Positions 23,896 through 32,373 of a DNA stretch of 64,000 nt are shown in pieces. A model generated the notes under the pieces. The model was not told the origin of the DNA. It ran no database searches and saw nothing but the letters and a program-made list of their open reading frames with translations. Source of the stretch: Streptomyces melanogenes (lineage in GTDB: Bacteria; Actinomycetota; Actinomycetes; Streptomycetales; Streptomycetaceae). Each line of letters starts with the position of its first letter. Positions within the stretch are counted from its first letter, which is position 1. Location: positions 245,226 through 309,225 of the forward strand of contig NZ_BMTS01000009.1 in assembly GCF_014649795.1 (NCBI RefSeq). Direction: 5' to 3'. Both the position numbers and the translations under genes were made by a program.

Positions 23896-24374
23896 ACCGT
23901 CTTCGGGATGGTCTTCCGGACGGGGGAGCCGAACGGCTGGAGCACGGACGCGTCGTTCGCGTAGCGCTTGCCCGTCAGCAGCTCGACGTAGGGGTCCCGG
24001 TACTGGGTGATGAAGCGGGGCCCCTCCGCGCGCTGCTGCACCGTCCAGTCGACGCCCTCCACGCCGACGCCCGGGAGCTTCGGATCCGACATTTCCTCGG
24101 GTCGCGGTATGCCGCAGCGCAGTACGATCTCCGCGTCCCCGTCCCCCCACCGGGCCGTCAGCGGTGAGTCAGGGGTGGGGTCGTGCCGCTGCTGCCCGGC
24201 CACGGTGTCCGGCAGCGCCTTGTCCAGTGCCGCGCAGGCGGCCGCCTCCTTCGCCGACGGCGAGGGAACCGCGGCCCCCGCGTCGGCGTCGGACGAGGAA
24301 GAACAGCCCGCGACCGCCATGAGCATGGCGACCGCAGGCAGGACGAGCAGCGGACGGCGGCGCGGAGAGGTCAC
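23892..24374 (-). CDS. DUF3515 lipoprotein
   Basis: A 160-residue exported lipoprotein with a signal peptide (RRRPLLVLPAVAMLMAVAG) and lipobox VAGC at residue 24. The mature part carries an Ala/Ser-rich linker and the DUF3515 domain, with two further cysteines (AAACAALDKALP, EIVLRCGIPRP) that may form a disulfide. Such proteins are conserved next to ddl and thiL in actinobacteria, but no role is established. Its stop overlaps ddlA's stop. It is 20 bases downstream of the small Lrp-type gene on the same strand. Confidence 0.9.
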   Translation of the reverse strand: MTSPRRRPLLVLPAVAMLMAVAGCSSSSDADAGAAVPSPSAKEAAACAALDKALPDTVAGQQRHDPTPDSPLTARWGDGDAEIVLRCGIPRPEEMSDPKLPGVGVEGVDWTVQQRAEGPRFITQYRDPYVELLTGKRYANDASVLQPFGSPVRKTIPKTV

Positions 24375-24394
24375 CGGTCAAGGGTAAGCGGGGG

Positions 24395-24628
24395 CTACAG
24401 ATGAACCACCGGGCAGGTCAGGGTGCGGGTGATCCCGTCCACCTGCTGGACCTTGGCGACCACCATGCGGCCCAGCTCGTCGACCGTGTCCGCCTGGGCG
24501 CGCACGATCACGTCGTACGGCCCGGTGACGTCCTCGGCCTGGATCACTCCCGGAATCTTTGCGATGGTCTCGGCGACGGTCGACGCCTTGCCCACCTCGG
24601 TCTGGATGAGGATGTACGCCTGTACCAC
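24395..24628 (-). CDS. Lrp/AsnC-type ligand-binding (RAM) domain protein
   Basis: A 77-residue stand-alone RAM/Lrp ligand-binding domain without a DNA-binding part. The typical pattern is VQAYILIQTEVGKASTVAE, then IPGVIQAEDVTGPYDVIVRA and GITRTLTCPVVHL. I chose the GTG preceded at 5 bases by GGAGG. Stand-alone RAM proteins bind amino acids or form oligomers; the ligand is unknown. It may act with full-length Lrp-type regulators elsewhere. Confidence 0.9.
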   Translation of the reverse strand: MVQAYILIQTEVGKASTVAETIAKIPGVIQAEDVTGPYDVIVRAQADTVDELGRMVVAKVQQVDGITRTLTCPVVHL

Positions 24629-24876
24629 GGAACCTCCAGGGCGGCCACGAGGATCATGTCCCCTCCCTACGGCGGGGAGGCCCAAGGGGGGAAGAAAGAG
24701 ACGCCACGGTATCGCGTCGCCGTGTGCGCCGGGGAGTACCGCGCAGGCGCGGGCGCTCGCACATCCGCGTGCGCGGAGCAGAAGTTGACGTATGTGTTGA
24801 CGGTACCCACCGAGGTGACCGCTCGCGACCGCGAGCGCGCCGGGTGCCAAGGGGTACGAGGATGAGAGGTGGCACG

Positions 24877-25839
24877 GTGAAAGGCACTGTGGGCGAGTTG
24901 GGGGAGTTCGGGCTCATCAGGGAGCTGACCTCCCGGCTCACCTCGACCCCCGCGGTCCGGATCGGCCCCGGCGACGACGCCGCGGTCGTGACCGCACCCG
25001 ACCGCAGGGTGGTGGCGAGCACGGACATCCTCCTGGAGGGCCGCCACTTCCGGCGCGACTGGTCGACCGCGTACGACGTGGGCCGCAAGGCCGCCGCGCA
25101 GAATCTGGCCGATATCGCCGCCATGGGCGCGGTCCCGACCGCACTGCTGCTCGGGCTCGTCGTCCCGGCCGAGCTCCCGGCCACCTGGCCGGTCGAGCTG
25201 ATGGACGGGATCCGCGACGAGTGCCAGGTCGCGGGGGCGGCCGTGGTCGGCGGCGACGTCGTGCGCGGCGACACCATCACCGTCGCCATCACCGCCCTCG
25301 GCGACCTGCGCAACCACGAGCCGGTGACCCGCGGCGGCGCACAGCCCGGCGACGTGGTCGCGGTGACCGGCTGGCTCGGCTGGTCGGCGGCGGGCTACGC
25401 GGTGCTCTCGCGCGGCTTCCGCTCGCCGCGCGCCTTCGTGGAGGCCCACCGCCGCCCGGAGCCGCCGTACCACGCGGGCCCCGCGGCCGCCGGGCTCGGC
25501 GCCACCGCCATGACGGACGTCAGCGACGGCCTGGTCGCGGACCTCGGGCACATCGCGGAGGCGAGCAAGGTCCGCATCGACCTGCGCTCCGGCCTGATCG
25601 ACATCCCGACGCAGATGAACGACATCGGCCAGGCGGTCGGCGTCGACCCGCTCCAGTGGGTGCTCACCGGGGGAGAGGACCACGCGATCGTGGCGACCTT
25701 CCCGCCGGACGTGAAGCTGCCCGCGCGCTGGAAGGTCATCGGCGAGGTACTCAACCCGTCGGCGCTGCCCCAGGTCACCGTCGACGGCGCCCCCTGGACC
25801 GCCAAGGGCGGCTGGGACCACTTCGGGGACGCCGAGTGA
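24877..25839 (+). CDS. thiL: thiamine-monophosphate kinase
   Basis: A 320-residue ThiL that phosphorylates thiamine phosphate to the active cofactor thiamine diphosphate. It belongs to the PurM/ThiL fold. The metal- and ATP-binding segment is RIGPGDDAAVV near residue 27, with DILLEGRHFRRDW near 48, QNLADIAAMGAVP near 75, and VSDGLVADLGHIAEAS near 215. I use the GTG giving VKGTVGELGEFG, with GAGAGG 7 bases upstream; an ATG five codons earlier is an alternative. Its stop overlaps the thiD start by 4 bases. No TPP riboswitch is recognisable in the leader. Confidence 0.95.
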   Translation: MKGTVGELGEFGLIRELTSRLTSTPAVRIGPGDDAAVVTAPDRRVVASTDILLEGRHFRRDWSTAYDVGRKAAAQNLADIAAMGAVPTALLLGLVVPAELPATWPVELMDGIRDECQVAGAAVVGGDVVRGDTITVAITALGDLRNHEPVTRGGAQPGDVVAVTGWLGWSAAGYAVLSRGFRSPRAFVEAHRRPEPPYHAGPAAAGLGATAMTDVSDGLVADLGHIAEASKVRIDLRSGLIDIPTQMNDIGQAVGVDPLQWVLTGGEDHAIVATFPPDVKLPARWKVIGEVLNPSALPQVTVDGAPWTAKGGWDHFGDAE

Positions 25840-26633
25840 GCGCCGCGCCGCCCCGGGTGCTGACCGTCGCCGGTTCCGACTCCGGCGGCGGCGCGGGCAT
25901 CCAGGCCGACCTCAAGACGATGCTGGCCCTTGGCGTCCACGGGATGAGCGTGATCACGGCCGTGACCGCGCAGAACTCGCTGGGCGTCCAGGGCGCCTGG
26001 GAGCTGCCCGCCGAGGCGGTCCGGGCGCAGTACCGCTCGGTGGTCGACGACATCGGCGTCCAGGCGATCAAGACCGGAATGCTCTCGTCCGCCGCCCTGG
26101 TGGAGACGGTCGCGGAGCTCCTGTCCGGCACGGACGCGCCGGTGGTCGTGGACCCCGTAGGGGTCTCCAAGCACGGCGACGCGCTGCTGGCGGCGGAGGC
26201 CCTGGAGTCCGTACGGGAACGGCTGCTGCCGACCGCCACGGTGGCCACGCCCAACCTGGACGAAGTGGCACAGCTCACGGGCGTACGGGTCGAGGACGAG
26301 GACGGAATGCGGCGGGCGGCGGAGGCGATCCTCGCCTACGGCCCCCGCTGGGCCCTGATCAAGGGCGGCCACTACCCGGGCGACGCGCTCGACCTCCTGA
26401 CCGACGGCAAGGAGGAGCACTGGCTCCGGGCCCCCCGCCACGACAACACCCACACCCACGGCACGGGCTGCACCCTCGCCTCAGCGGTGGCCTCGGGCCT
26501 GGCGAAGGGCCTCCCGGTCCCGGAGGCGGTGAGACAGGCGAAGGAGTACGTGACGGGGGCGATCGAGGCGGGCTTCGCGCTGGGGGCGGGGATCGGCCCG
26601 GTGGACCACGGCTGGCGCTTCCGCACCCCCTAG
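25836..26633 (+). CDS. thiD: hydroxymethylpyrimidine (phosphate) kinase
   Basis: A 265-residue ribokinase-family enzyme that phosphorylates HMP and HMP-phosphate for thiamine synthesis. The N-terminal VLTVAGSDSGGGAGIQADLK and VITAVTAQNS are diagnostic. VVVDPVGVSKHG near residue 107, ALIKGGHY near 173, and the anion-hole motif HTHGTGCTLASAVAS near 205 follow. The start is the GTG in a GTGA overlap with thiL, so the two steps are translationally coupled. The stop is followed directly by a copy of the dispersed intergenic repeat. Confidence 0.96.
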   Translation: MSAAPPRVLTVAGSDSGGGAGIQADLKTMLALGVHGMSVITAVTAQNSLGVQGAWELPAEAVRAQYRSVVDDIGVQAIKTGMLSSAALVETVAELLSGTDAPVVVDPVGVSKHGDALLAAEALESVRERLLPTATVATPNLDEVAQLTGVRVEDEDGMRRAAEAILAYGPRWALIKGGHYPGDALDLLTDGKEEHWLRAPRHDNTHTHGTGCTLASAVASGLAKGLPVPEAVRQAKEYVTGAIEAGFALGAGIGPVDHGWRFRTP

Positions 26634-26680
26634 GGGCGCGGGGAACTGCGCGACCAGCCCCCACCGGCCCGCAGACGAAC
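26633..26680 (+). repeat. dispersed intergenic repeat, copy B
   Basis: GGGGCGCGGGGAACTGCGCG, then ACCAGCCCCCACCGGCCC and GCAGACGAAC. It begins at the last base of the thiD stop codon and leads into the terminator at 26690. Confidence 0.85.
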
Positions 26681-26689
26681 GGACACGGC

Positions 26690-26724
26690 AAAAAGCCGGT
26701 CCACCAAAGGTGGACCGGCTTTTT
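26690..26724. terminator. bidirectional terminator between thiD and rpmB
   Basis: A perfect 16-bp stem (26690-26705 with 26709-26724) flanked by A5 and T5. This is a classical intrinsic terminator in both directions, between convergent thiD and rpmB. Confidence 0.93.
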
Positions 26725-26765
26725 AAGGCAACCGCAGGGGCTGCGCTACGACGAAACGTCGCGTG

Positions 26766-26951
26766 TTAGCGCGAGACCTTGCCGGCCTTGATGCACGAGG
26801 TGCAGACGTTGAGCCGCTTCGGCGTCCGACCGACCACGGCACGCACACGCTGGATGTTCGGGTTCCAGCGACGAGACGTACGGCGGTGCGAGTGCGAAAT
26901 GTTGTTGCCGAAGCCCGGCCCCTTGCCGCAGACGTCGCAGTTGGCAGCCAC
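26766..26951 (-). CDS. rpmB: ribosomal protein L28
   Basis: A 61-residue 50S subunit protein. It is the zinc-binding (C+) form: CDVC near the N-terminus and CTSC near the C-terminus provide two CxxC pairs. The core HSHRRTSRRWNPNIQRVR is typical. Streptomyces also carry zinc-free paralogues under Zur control; this copy is probably the housekeeping version. It is transcribed towards the bidirectional terminator and is divergent from the DhaL/FakA-type gene. Confidence 0.96.
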   Translation of the reverse strand: MAANCDVCGKGPGFGNNISHSHRRTSRRWNPNIQRVRAVVGRTPKRLNVCTSCIKAGKVSR

Positions 26952-27195
26952 GGGTCACTCCAAAGACTTCAGATGCACTTACAGTGAAATCCGGCGCACC
27001 GGAATCAGAGATCTGAAGTGGCTTGCCGGGGGAATGGCCCGACTCTCGCCGGGCAACCGAAGCAGCATACAACGGCTGCTCCCGAGATACGAAACTACCA
27101 TGACCGCCGCCGCACCCCACCCCGGGCCGACCCCCCGCCCCGGGTCTACCCTGCTGCTGGCCCGCAGCTCACCGGCCGCTCTAGGAGGACACCAG

Positions 27196-28794
27196 GTGCC
27201 GCAGACTCTCGACGCCGTCGCGGTACGCACCTGGTGCTCGCTGGCCCTGGACGGGCTCGGCCGGGACCGCGAGGAGATCGACGCGGTCAACGTCTACCCC
27301 GTCGCGGACGGGGACACCGGCACCAACCTCTATCTGACCGTGGAGTCCGCCCACCAGGCGGTCGAGGCGGTCTTCGCCGCGTACACCGAGGTGCCGCGGA
27401 CCGGGGCGCCGAAGACGGCCGACGTCATACGGGCCATGGCGCACGGCGCCCTCGTCGGCGCACGCGGCAACTCCGGCACGATCCTCTCCCAGCTGCTGCG
27501 CGGCATGGCCGAGGTGCTTGCCGAGCGCGGCACGGACCTGTCCGGGGCCCTGCGCCGGGCCGCCGAGTCGGCGTACGAGGCGGTCGCGCACCCGGTAGAG
27601 GGCACGGTCCTGACGGTGGCGACGGCCGCGGCCGACGCGGCCCGGGAGGCGGACGGCGACGCGGCGGCCGTGGCCACCGCGGCCTACGGAGGCGCCCGGC
27701 GGGCCCTGGAGGAGACGCCCGGGCAGCTCGACGTCCTCGGCCGCGCCGGGGTCGTGGACGCGGGCGGCTGGGGTCTGGTGACGGTCCTGGGGGCGCTGGC
27801 GCAGGCGCTCTCCGGCGAGGCCCCGGTCGTACGGCACGAGGCGCATCCGCCGCTCGACCCGCACACCTGCCCCTCCGACCCCGCCGAGAGCGCCGGACCC
27901 GCCTTCGAGGTGATCTACCTCCTGGAGGCCGACGACGACGCCGTGGCCCGGCTGCGGGGCCGCCTGGACGCGCTCGGGGACTCCCTGGTGGTCGTCGGCG
28001 GCGACGGGCTGTGGAACGTCCACGTACACGTGGACGACGCGGGCGCGGCCGTCGAGGCGGGCGTGGAGGCCGGGCGCCCGTACCGGATCCGCATCACCCA
28101 CTTCGGGGCCCGGCTGGAGCCGCGCGAGCAGGTCCAGCGGGCCGTCGTCGCGGTCGTGCCCGGCGAGGGCCTGGCCGGGCTGTGCGCCGAGGCCGGGGCG
28201 ACCGCCGTCCTCGCCCGGCCCGGCGAGCCCCCGGCCAGCGGCGAGCTCGTCGCCGCGATCCGCCGCGCCCACGCGCGCGAGGTCGTGCTGCTGCCCAACG
28301 ACGCCGAGCTGCGCCACACCGCCGCCGCGGCCGTGGAGCAGGCGCGCACCGAGGGCGTACGGGTCGCGCTCATCCCCACCCGGTCCGCCGTCCAGGGACT
28401 GGCCGCGCTCGCGGTGCACGCCCCCGACCGCCGCTTCGACGAGGACGTGGTCGCGATGACGGCGGCGGCCGGCGCCACCCGGTACGCGGAACTGGCCGTC
28501 GCCGAGCGGCAGTCGTGGACCACGGCCGGCATCTGCCAAGCCGGGGACGTGCTGGGTCTCATCGACGGCGACGTGGCCGTGATCGGGCAGGACCTGGCCC
28601 GTACGGCCAAGGCGGTCCTGGACCGGATGCTGGCGGCGGGCGGCGAACTGGTCACGCTGGTGCTGGCCGCCGACGCCCCCGCCGACCTGGCGCCCGGCAT
28701 CGAGGCCCATGTGCGCGAGGCCCATCTCGCGGTCGACACGGTCGTCTACGACGGCGGCAACCAGAGCGCCCCGCTGCTGATCGGCGTCGAGTAG
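27196..28794 (+). CDS. DAK2/DhaL-domain protein (FakA/YloV-like)
   Basis: A 532-residue protein. The N-terminal DhaL kinase domain has NVYPVADGDTGTNLYLT near residue 34, whose acids bind Mg-ATP, and GARGNSGTILSQLLRGMAE near 92. The C-terminal half (from about 310) matches the FakA middle and C-terminal domains, with VVAVVPGEGLAGLCAEAGA and the end DTVVYDGGNQSAPLLIGVE. FakA phosphorylates fatty acids bound by FakB partner proteins. The GTG start follows a perfect CTAGGAGGA site. A FakA-like gene just upstream of recG is also the order in many Firmicutes, an old gene association. The acyl partner is not in this window. Confidence 0.9.
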   Translation: MPQTLDAVAVRTWCSLALDGLGRDREEIDAVNVYPVADGDTGTNLYLTVESAHQAVEAVFAAYTEVPRTGAPKTADVIRAMAHGALVGARGNSGTILSQLLRGMAEVLAERGTDLSGALRRAAESAYEAVAHPVEGTVLTVATAAADAAREADGDAAAVATAAYGGARRALEETPGQLDVLGRAGVVDAGGWGLVTVLGALAQALSGEAPVVRHEAHPPLDPHTCPSDPAESAGPAFEVIYLLEADDDAVARLRGRLDALGDSLVVVGGDGLWNVHVHVDDAGAAVEAGVEAGRPYRIRITHFGARLEPREQVQRAVVAVVPGEGLAGLCAEAGATAVLARPGEPPASGELVAAIRRAHAREVVLLPNDAELRHTAAAAVEQARTEGVRVALIPTRSAVQGLAALAVHAPDRRFDEDVVAMTAAAGATRYAELAVAERQSWTTAGICQAGDVLGLIDGDVAVIGQDLARTAKAVLDRMLAAGGELVTLVLAADAPADLAPGIEAHVREAHLAVDTVVYDGGNQSAPLLIGVE

Positions 28795-28887
28795 CCGCTC
28801 GCGGGACCCGTCGAGTCGCCTCCGTACGCGGAGAGTTGTCCACAGGGGGCCGGGGGATCCTGCGGGATGTCAGTGGTGTGGTGTGCA

Positions 28888-31086
28888 ATGGATCGCGTGC
28901 CTGCGCTCGATGAACCCCTCAAGAAGCTGCTCGGCGGCCCCACCGCGAAGGTCATGGCCGAGCAGCTCGACCTGCACACGGTCGGCGACCTCCTCCACCA
29001 CTACCCGCGGCGGTACGAGGAGCGCGGCCAGCTGACCAAGCTGGCCGAGCTGCCCCTCGACGAGGACGTGACGGTCGTCGCCCAGGTGGCCGACGCGCGC
29101 GTGCACACGTTCAACGGCGGCCGCGGCCAGCGCCTGGAGATCACCATCACCGACGGCAGTGGCCGCCTCCAGCTGGTCTTCTTCGGCCGCGGCATCCACA
29201 AGCCGCACAAGGAGCTGCTGCCCGGCAGCCGCGCGATGTTCGCGGGCAAGGTGTCGATGTTCAACCGCCGCCTCCAGCTCGCCCACCCCACGTACGCGAA
29301 GCTGAGCGCCGACGGCGACGACTCCGCCGAGGTGGTGGACTCCTGGGCGGGCGCGCTCATCCCGATCTACCCCGCCTGCAAGGGCCTGGAGTCCTGGAAG
29401 ATCGCCAAGGCGGTCGACGCGGTGCTGCCCAGCGCCCAGGAGGCCGTGGACCCGCTGCCTCCCTCCCTGCGGGAGGGCCGTGGCTTCGTCCCGCTGCCCG
29501 AGGCGCTGCTGAAGGTCCACCGTCCGCACACCAAGGACGACGTGGAGCAGGCCCGCCAGCGGCTGAAGTGGGACGAGGCGTTCGTCCTCCAGGTGGCGCT
29601 GGCCCGGCGCCGCCACGCGGACGCCCAACTGCCCGCCGTGGCCCGCAGGCCCGCCCCCGACGGCCTGCTCGACGCGTTCGACGCCAAGCTCCCCTTCACC
29701 CTCACCGACGGCCAGCGCACGGTCTCCAAGGAGATCTTCGACGACCTGGCGACCGAGCACCCGATGCACCGGCTGCTCCAGGGCGAGGTCGGCTCGGGCA
29801 AGACGATGGTGGCGCTGCGCGCCATGCTCGCCGTGGTCGACAGCGGCGGCCAGGCCGCCATGCTCGCGCCCACCGAAGTGCTGGCCCAGCAGCACCACCG
29901 GTCCATCACGGAGATGATGGGCGAGCTCGCCGAGGGCGGGATGCTGGGCGGCTCCGACCTCGGTACCAAGGTCGTGCTGCTCACCGGGTCGATGGGCATG
30001 CCCGCCCGCCGCCAAGCCCTGCTGGATCTGGTCACCGGCGAGGCCGGGATCGTGATCGGCACGCACGCGCTGATCGAGGACAAGGTGCAGTTCCACGACC
30101 TGGGCCTGGTCGTCGTCGACGAGCAGCACCGGTTCGGCGTCGAGCAGCGCGACGCCCTGCGCGGCAAGGGCAAGCAGCCCCCGCACCTCCTGGTGATGAC
30201 GGCGACGCCGATTCCGCGCACGGTCGCCATGACCGTCTTCGGCGACCTGGAGACCTCCGTCCTGGACCAGCTCCCGGCGGGGCGTTCGCCCATCGCCAGC
30301 CATGTCGTCCCCGCCCAGGACAAGCCGCACTTCCTGGCGCGCGCCTGGGAGCGGGTCCGCGAGGAGGTCGCCAAGGGCCACCAGGCGTACGTGGTGTGTC
30401 CACGCATCGGTGACGACGAGGACGAGAAGAAGGCGGCCAAGAAGAAGTCAGCCGAGGACGAGGCGGAGAAGCGGCCGCCGCTGGCCGTCCTGGACATGGC
30501 GGACCAGCTCCGCAAGGGCCCGCTCCAGGGGCTGCGCATCGAGGTGCTGCACGGCCGGATGCAGCCCGACGACAAGGACGACGTGATGCGCCGGTTCGCG
30601 GCCGGCGAGGTGGACGCGCTGATCGCGACCACGGTCATCGAGGTCGGGGTGAACGTGCCGAACGCCACGGCGATGGTGATCATGGACGCGGACCGGTTCG
30701 GCGTCTCGCAGCTGCACCAGCTGCGTGGCCGCGTCGGCCGTGGCTCGGCCCCGGGCCTGTGCCTGCTGGTCACCGAGATGCCGGAGGCGAGCGCGGCCCG
30801 GGCCCGGCTGAACGCGGTGGCCGCCACCCTGGACGGCTTCGAGCTCTCCCGGATCGACCTGGAGCAGCGCCGCGAGGGCGATGTGCTGGGCCAGGCCCAG
30901 TCGGGCGTGCGCTCGTCGCTGCGGATGCTCGCGGTCATCGAGGACGAGGAGGTGATCGCGGCGGCCCGCGAGGAGGCGGTGGCCGTGGTCGCCGAGGACC
31001 CGGATCTGGAACGGCTGCCCGCACTGCGGACGGCGCTGGACGCCCTGCTGGACAAGGACCGCGAGCAGTACCTCGATAAGGGCTGA
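28888..31086 (+). CDS. recG: ATP-dependent DNA helicase RecG
   Basis: A 732-residue helicase that reverses stalled forks and branch-migrates junctions. It has the N-terminal wedge domain (RRYEERGQLTKLAELP, OB-fold), then Walker A GEVGSGKTMVALRAM near residue 300. The DEAH-box-like VVDEQHRFGVEQRDALRGKG lies near 410, ATPIPRTVAMT near 440, and motif VI QLRGRVGRGSAPG near 615. A charged insertion (DEDEKKAAKKKSAEDEAEK) lies before the second helicase domain. The start is uncertain: MDRVPALDEPL at 28888 is taken, with MSVVWCAM at 28867 and a GTG at 28900 as alternatives. Confidence 0.95.
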   Translation: MDRVPALDEPLKKLLGGPTAKVMAEQLDLHTVGDLLHHYPRRYEERGQLTKLAELPLDEDVTVVAQVADARVHTFNGGRGQRLEITITDGSGRLQLVFFGRGIHKPHKELLPGSRAMFAGKVSMFNRRLQLAHPTYAKLSADGDDSAEVVDSWAGALIPIYPACKGLESWKIAKAVDAVLPSAQEAVDPLPPSLREGRGFVPLPEALLKVHRPHTKDDVEQARQRLKWDEAFVLQVALARRRHADAQLPAVARRPAPDGLLDAFDAKLPFTLTDGQRTVSKEIFDDLATEHPMHRLLQGEVGSGKTMVALRAMLAVVDSGGQAAMLAPTEVLAQQHHRSITEMMGELAEGGMLGGSDLGTKVVLLTGSMGMPARRQALLDLVTGEAGIVIGTHALIEDKVQFHDLGLVVVDEQHRFGVEQRDALRGKGKQPPHLLVMTATPIPRTVAMTVFGDLETSVLDQLPAGRSPIASHVVPAQDKPHFLARAWERVREEVAKGHQAYVVCPRIGDDEDEKKAAKKKSAEDEAEKRPPLAVLDMADQLRKGPLQGLRIEVLHGRMQPDDKDDVMRRFAAGEVDALIATTVIEVGVNVPNATAMVIMDADRFGVSQLHQLRGRVGRGSAPGLCLLVTEMPEASAARARLNAVAATLDGFELSRIDLEQRREGDVLGQAQSGVRSSLRMLAVIEDEEVIAAAREEAVAVVAEDPDLERLPALRTALDALLDKDREQYLDKG

Positions 31087-31189
31087 CGAGGACCGGCAAG
31101 CGCCTGCGGGGCCGGGGAGGCGGCGTCGGCGGCCGCTTCTGAGAAACTGAGGGGACACCAGTGACGTACGTAGAGCGACAAGGACTCAG

Positions 31190-31774
31190 ATGACCCGCGT
31201 GATCGCCGGCCGGGCCGGCGGACGCCGCCTGGCCGTACCGCCGGGCAACGGCACCCGCCCCACCTCCGACCGCGCGCGCGAGGGCCTCTTCTCCACCTGG
31301 GAGGCCCTGCTCGGCACGCTGGAGGGGATCCGGGTCGCGGATCTGTACGCCGGGTCGGGCGCGGTCGGCCTGGAGGCGCTCTCCCGGGGCGCCTCGCACG
31401 CGCTGCTCGTCGAGGCGGACGCCCGGGCCGTGAAGACCGTCCGTGACAACGTGCGCGTACTGGGCCTTCCGGGCGCTGAGGTACGTAACGGAAAAGCGGA
31501 GCAGATCGTTGCGGGCCCGGCTCCCGAAACCCCCTTTGACGTGGTGTTCCTCGACCCGCCGTACGCGGTGACCGACGACGATCTTCGCGAGATCCTCCTC
31601 ACACTCCGCGCGGGGGGCTGGCTCGCCGACGAGTGCCTGGTCACCGTGGAGCGCAGCACCAGAGGCGGGGAATTCGGCTGGCCACAGGGGTTCGAGGCAC
31701 TGCGGGCCCGTCGCTACGGCGAGGGCACGCTTTGGTACGGTCGCGCCGCCTCTACGTGCGAAGACGCACCATGA
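31190..31774 (+). CDS. rsmD: 16S rRNA (guanine966-N2)-methyltransferase
   Basis: A 194-residue RsmD that methylates G966 of 16S rRNA. Markers are the N-terminal MTRVIAGRAGGRRLAVPPG, the SAM-binding VADLYAGSGAVGLEALSRGA near residue 49, and the catalytic VVFLDPPYAVTDDD near 118. Its stop overlaps the ATGA of the possible upstream coaD start. The rsmD-coaD pairing is widely conserved in bacteria. Confidence 0.95.
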   Translation: MTRVIAGRAGGRRLAVPPGNGTRPTSDRAREGLFSTWEALLGTLEGIRVADLYAGSGAVGLEALSRGASHALLVEADARAVKTVRDNVRVLGLPGAEVRNGKAEQIVAGPAPETPFDVVFLDPPYAVTDDDLREILLTLRAGGWLADECLVTVERSTRGGEFGWPQGFEALRARRYGEGTLWYGRAASTCEDAP

Positions 31775-31794
31775 CCGGGAGCGAGGGACTTCAG

Positions 31795-32277
31795 TTGCGC
31801 CGAGCCGTCTGTCCGGGGTCGTTCGACCCCATCACCAATGGACACCTCGACATCATCGCCCGCGCCTCCAAGCTGTACGACGTGGTGCACGTCGCGGTGA
31901 TGATCAACCAGTCGAAGAAGGGCCTGTTCACCATCGAGGAGCGGATCGAGATGATCCGCGAGGTGACCGCCGACTTCGGCAACGTGGAGGTCGAGTCCTT
32001 CCACGGCCTGCTGGTCGACTTCTGCAAGCAGCGCGACATCCCCGCCATCGTGAAGGGTCTGCGCGCGGTCAGCGACTTCGACTACGAGCTCCAGATGGCC
32101 CAGATGAACAACGGGCTCTCGGGCGTCGAGACGCTGTTCGTGCCGACCAACCCGACGTACAGCTTCCTGTCGTCGTCGCTGGTCAAGGAGGTCGCGGCGT
32201 GGGGCGGAGACGTCTCCCACCTGCTGCCCGCCACCGTCCACGAGGCACTGACCGCCCGGATCGCCGAGCAGCGCTGA
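31795..32277 (+). CDS. coaD: phosphopantetheine adenylyltransferase
   Basis: A 160-residue CoaD, the penultimate enzyme of coenzyme A synthesis. The nucleotidyltransferase signature is AVCPGSFDPITNGHLDIIARAS at the N-terminus (GxFDPxTxGH), with VKGLRAVSDFDYELQMAQMN near residue 87 and NPTYSFLSSSLVKEVA near 118. I chose the TTG giving LRRAVCPG because GAGGGA lies 7 bases upstream and the length is typical. The ATG at 31771, overlapping the rsmD stop as ATGA, would add eight residues. Confidence 0.95.
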   Translation: MRRAVCPGSFDPITNGHLDIIARASKLYDVVHVAVMINQSKKGLFTIEERIEMIREVTADFGNVEVESFHGLLVDFCKQRDIPAIVKGLRAVSDFDYELQMAQMNNGLSGVETLFVPTNPTYSFLSSSLVKEVAAWGGDVSHLLPATVHEALTARIAEQR

Positions 32278-32295
32278 GCTGACAGGGTGTCAGCT
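32277..32295. promoter_or_regulatory. palindrome after coaD
   Basis: AGCTGACA and TGTCAGCT form a perfect 8-bp inverted repeat with a GGG loop, starting at the coaD stop. It could be a short terminator or an operator for the downstream DivIVA-like gene, whose start is about 80 bases away. Not resolvable from sequence. Confidence 0.4.
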
Positions 32296-32373
32296 GGTGT
32301 CGGGCGGGCCCCGACTGGCCTTACAGTCGTCCCGTCCGTCTCCCAACCAGTCGTAGAGAGTGGCGAGCCCACG

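Noticed and set aside
24629..24876. A possible TPP riboswitch ahead of thiL-thiD.
   Set aside because: I could not find the conserved THI-box CUGAGA element or supporting helices in the leader.
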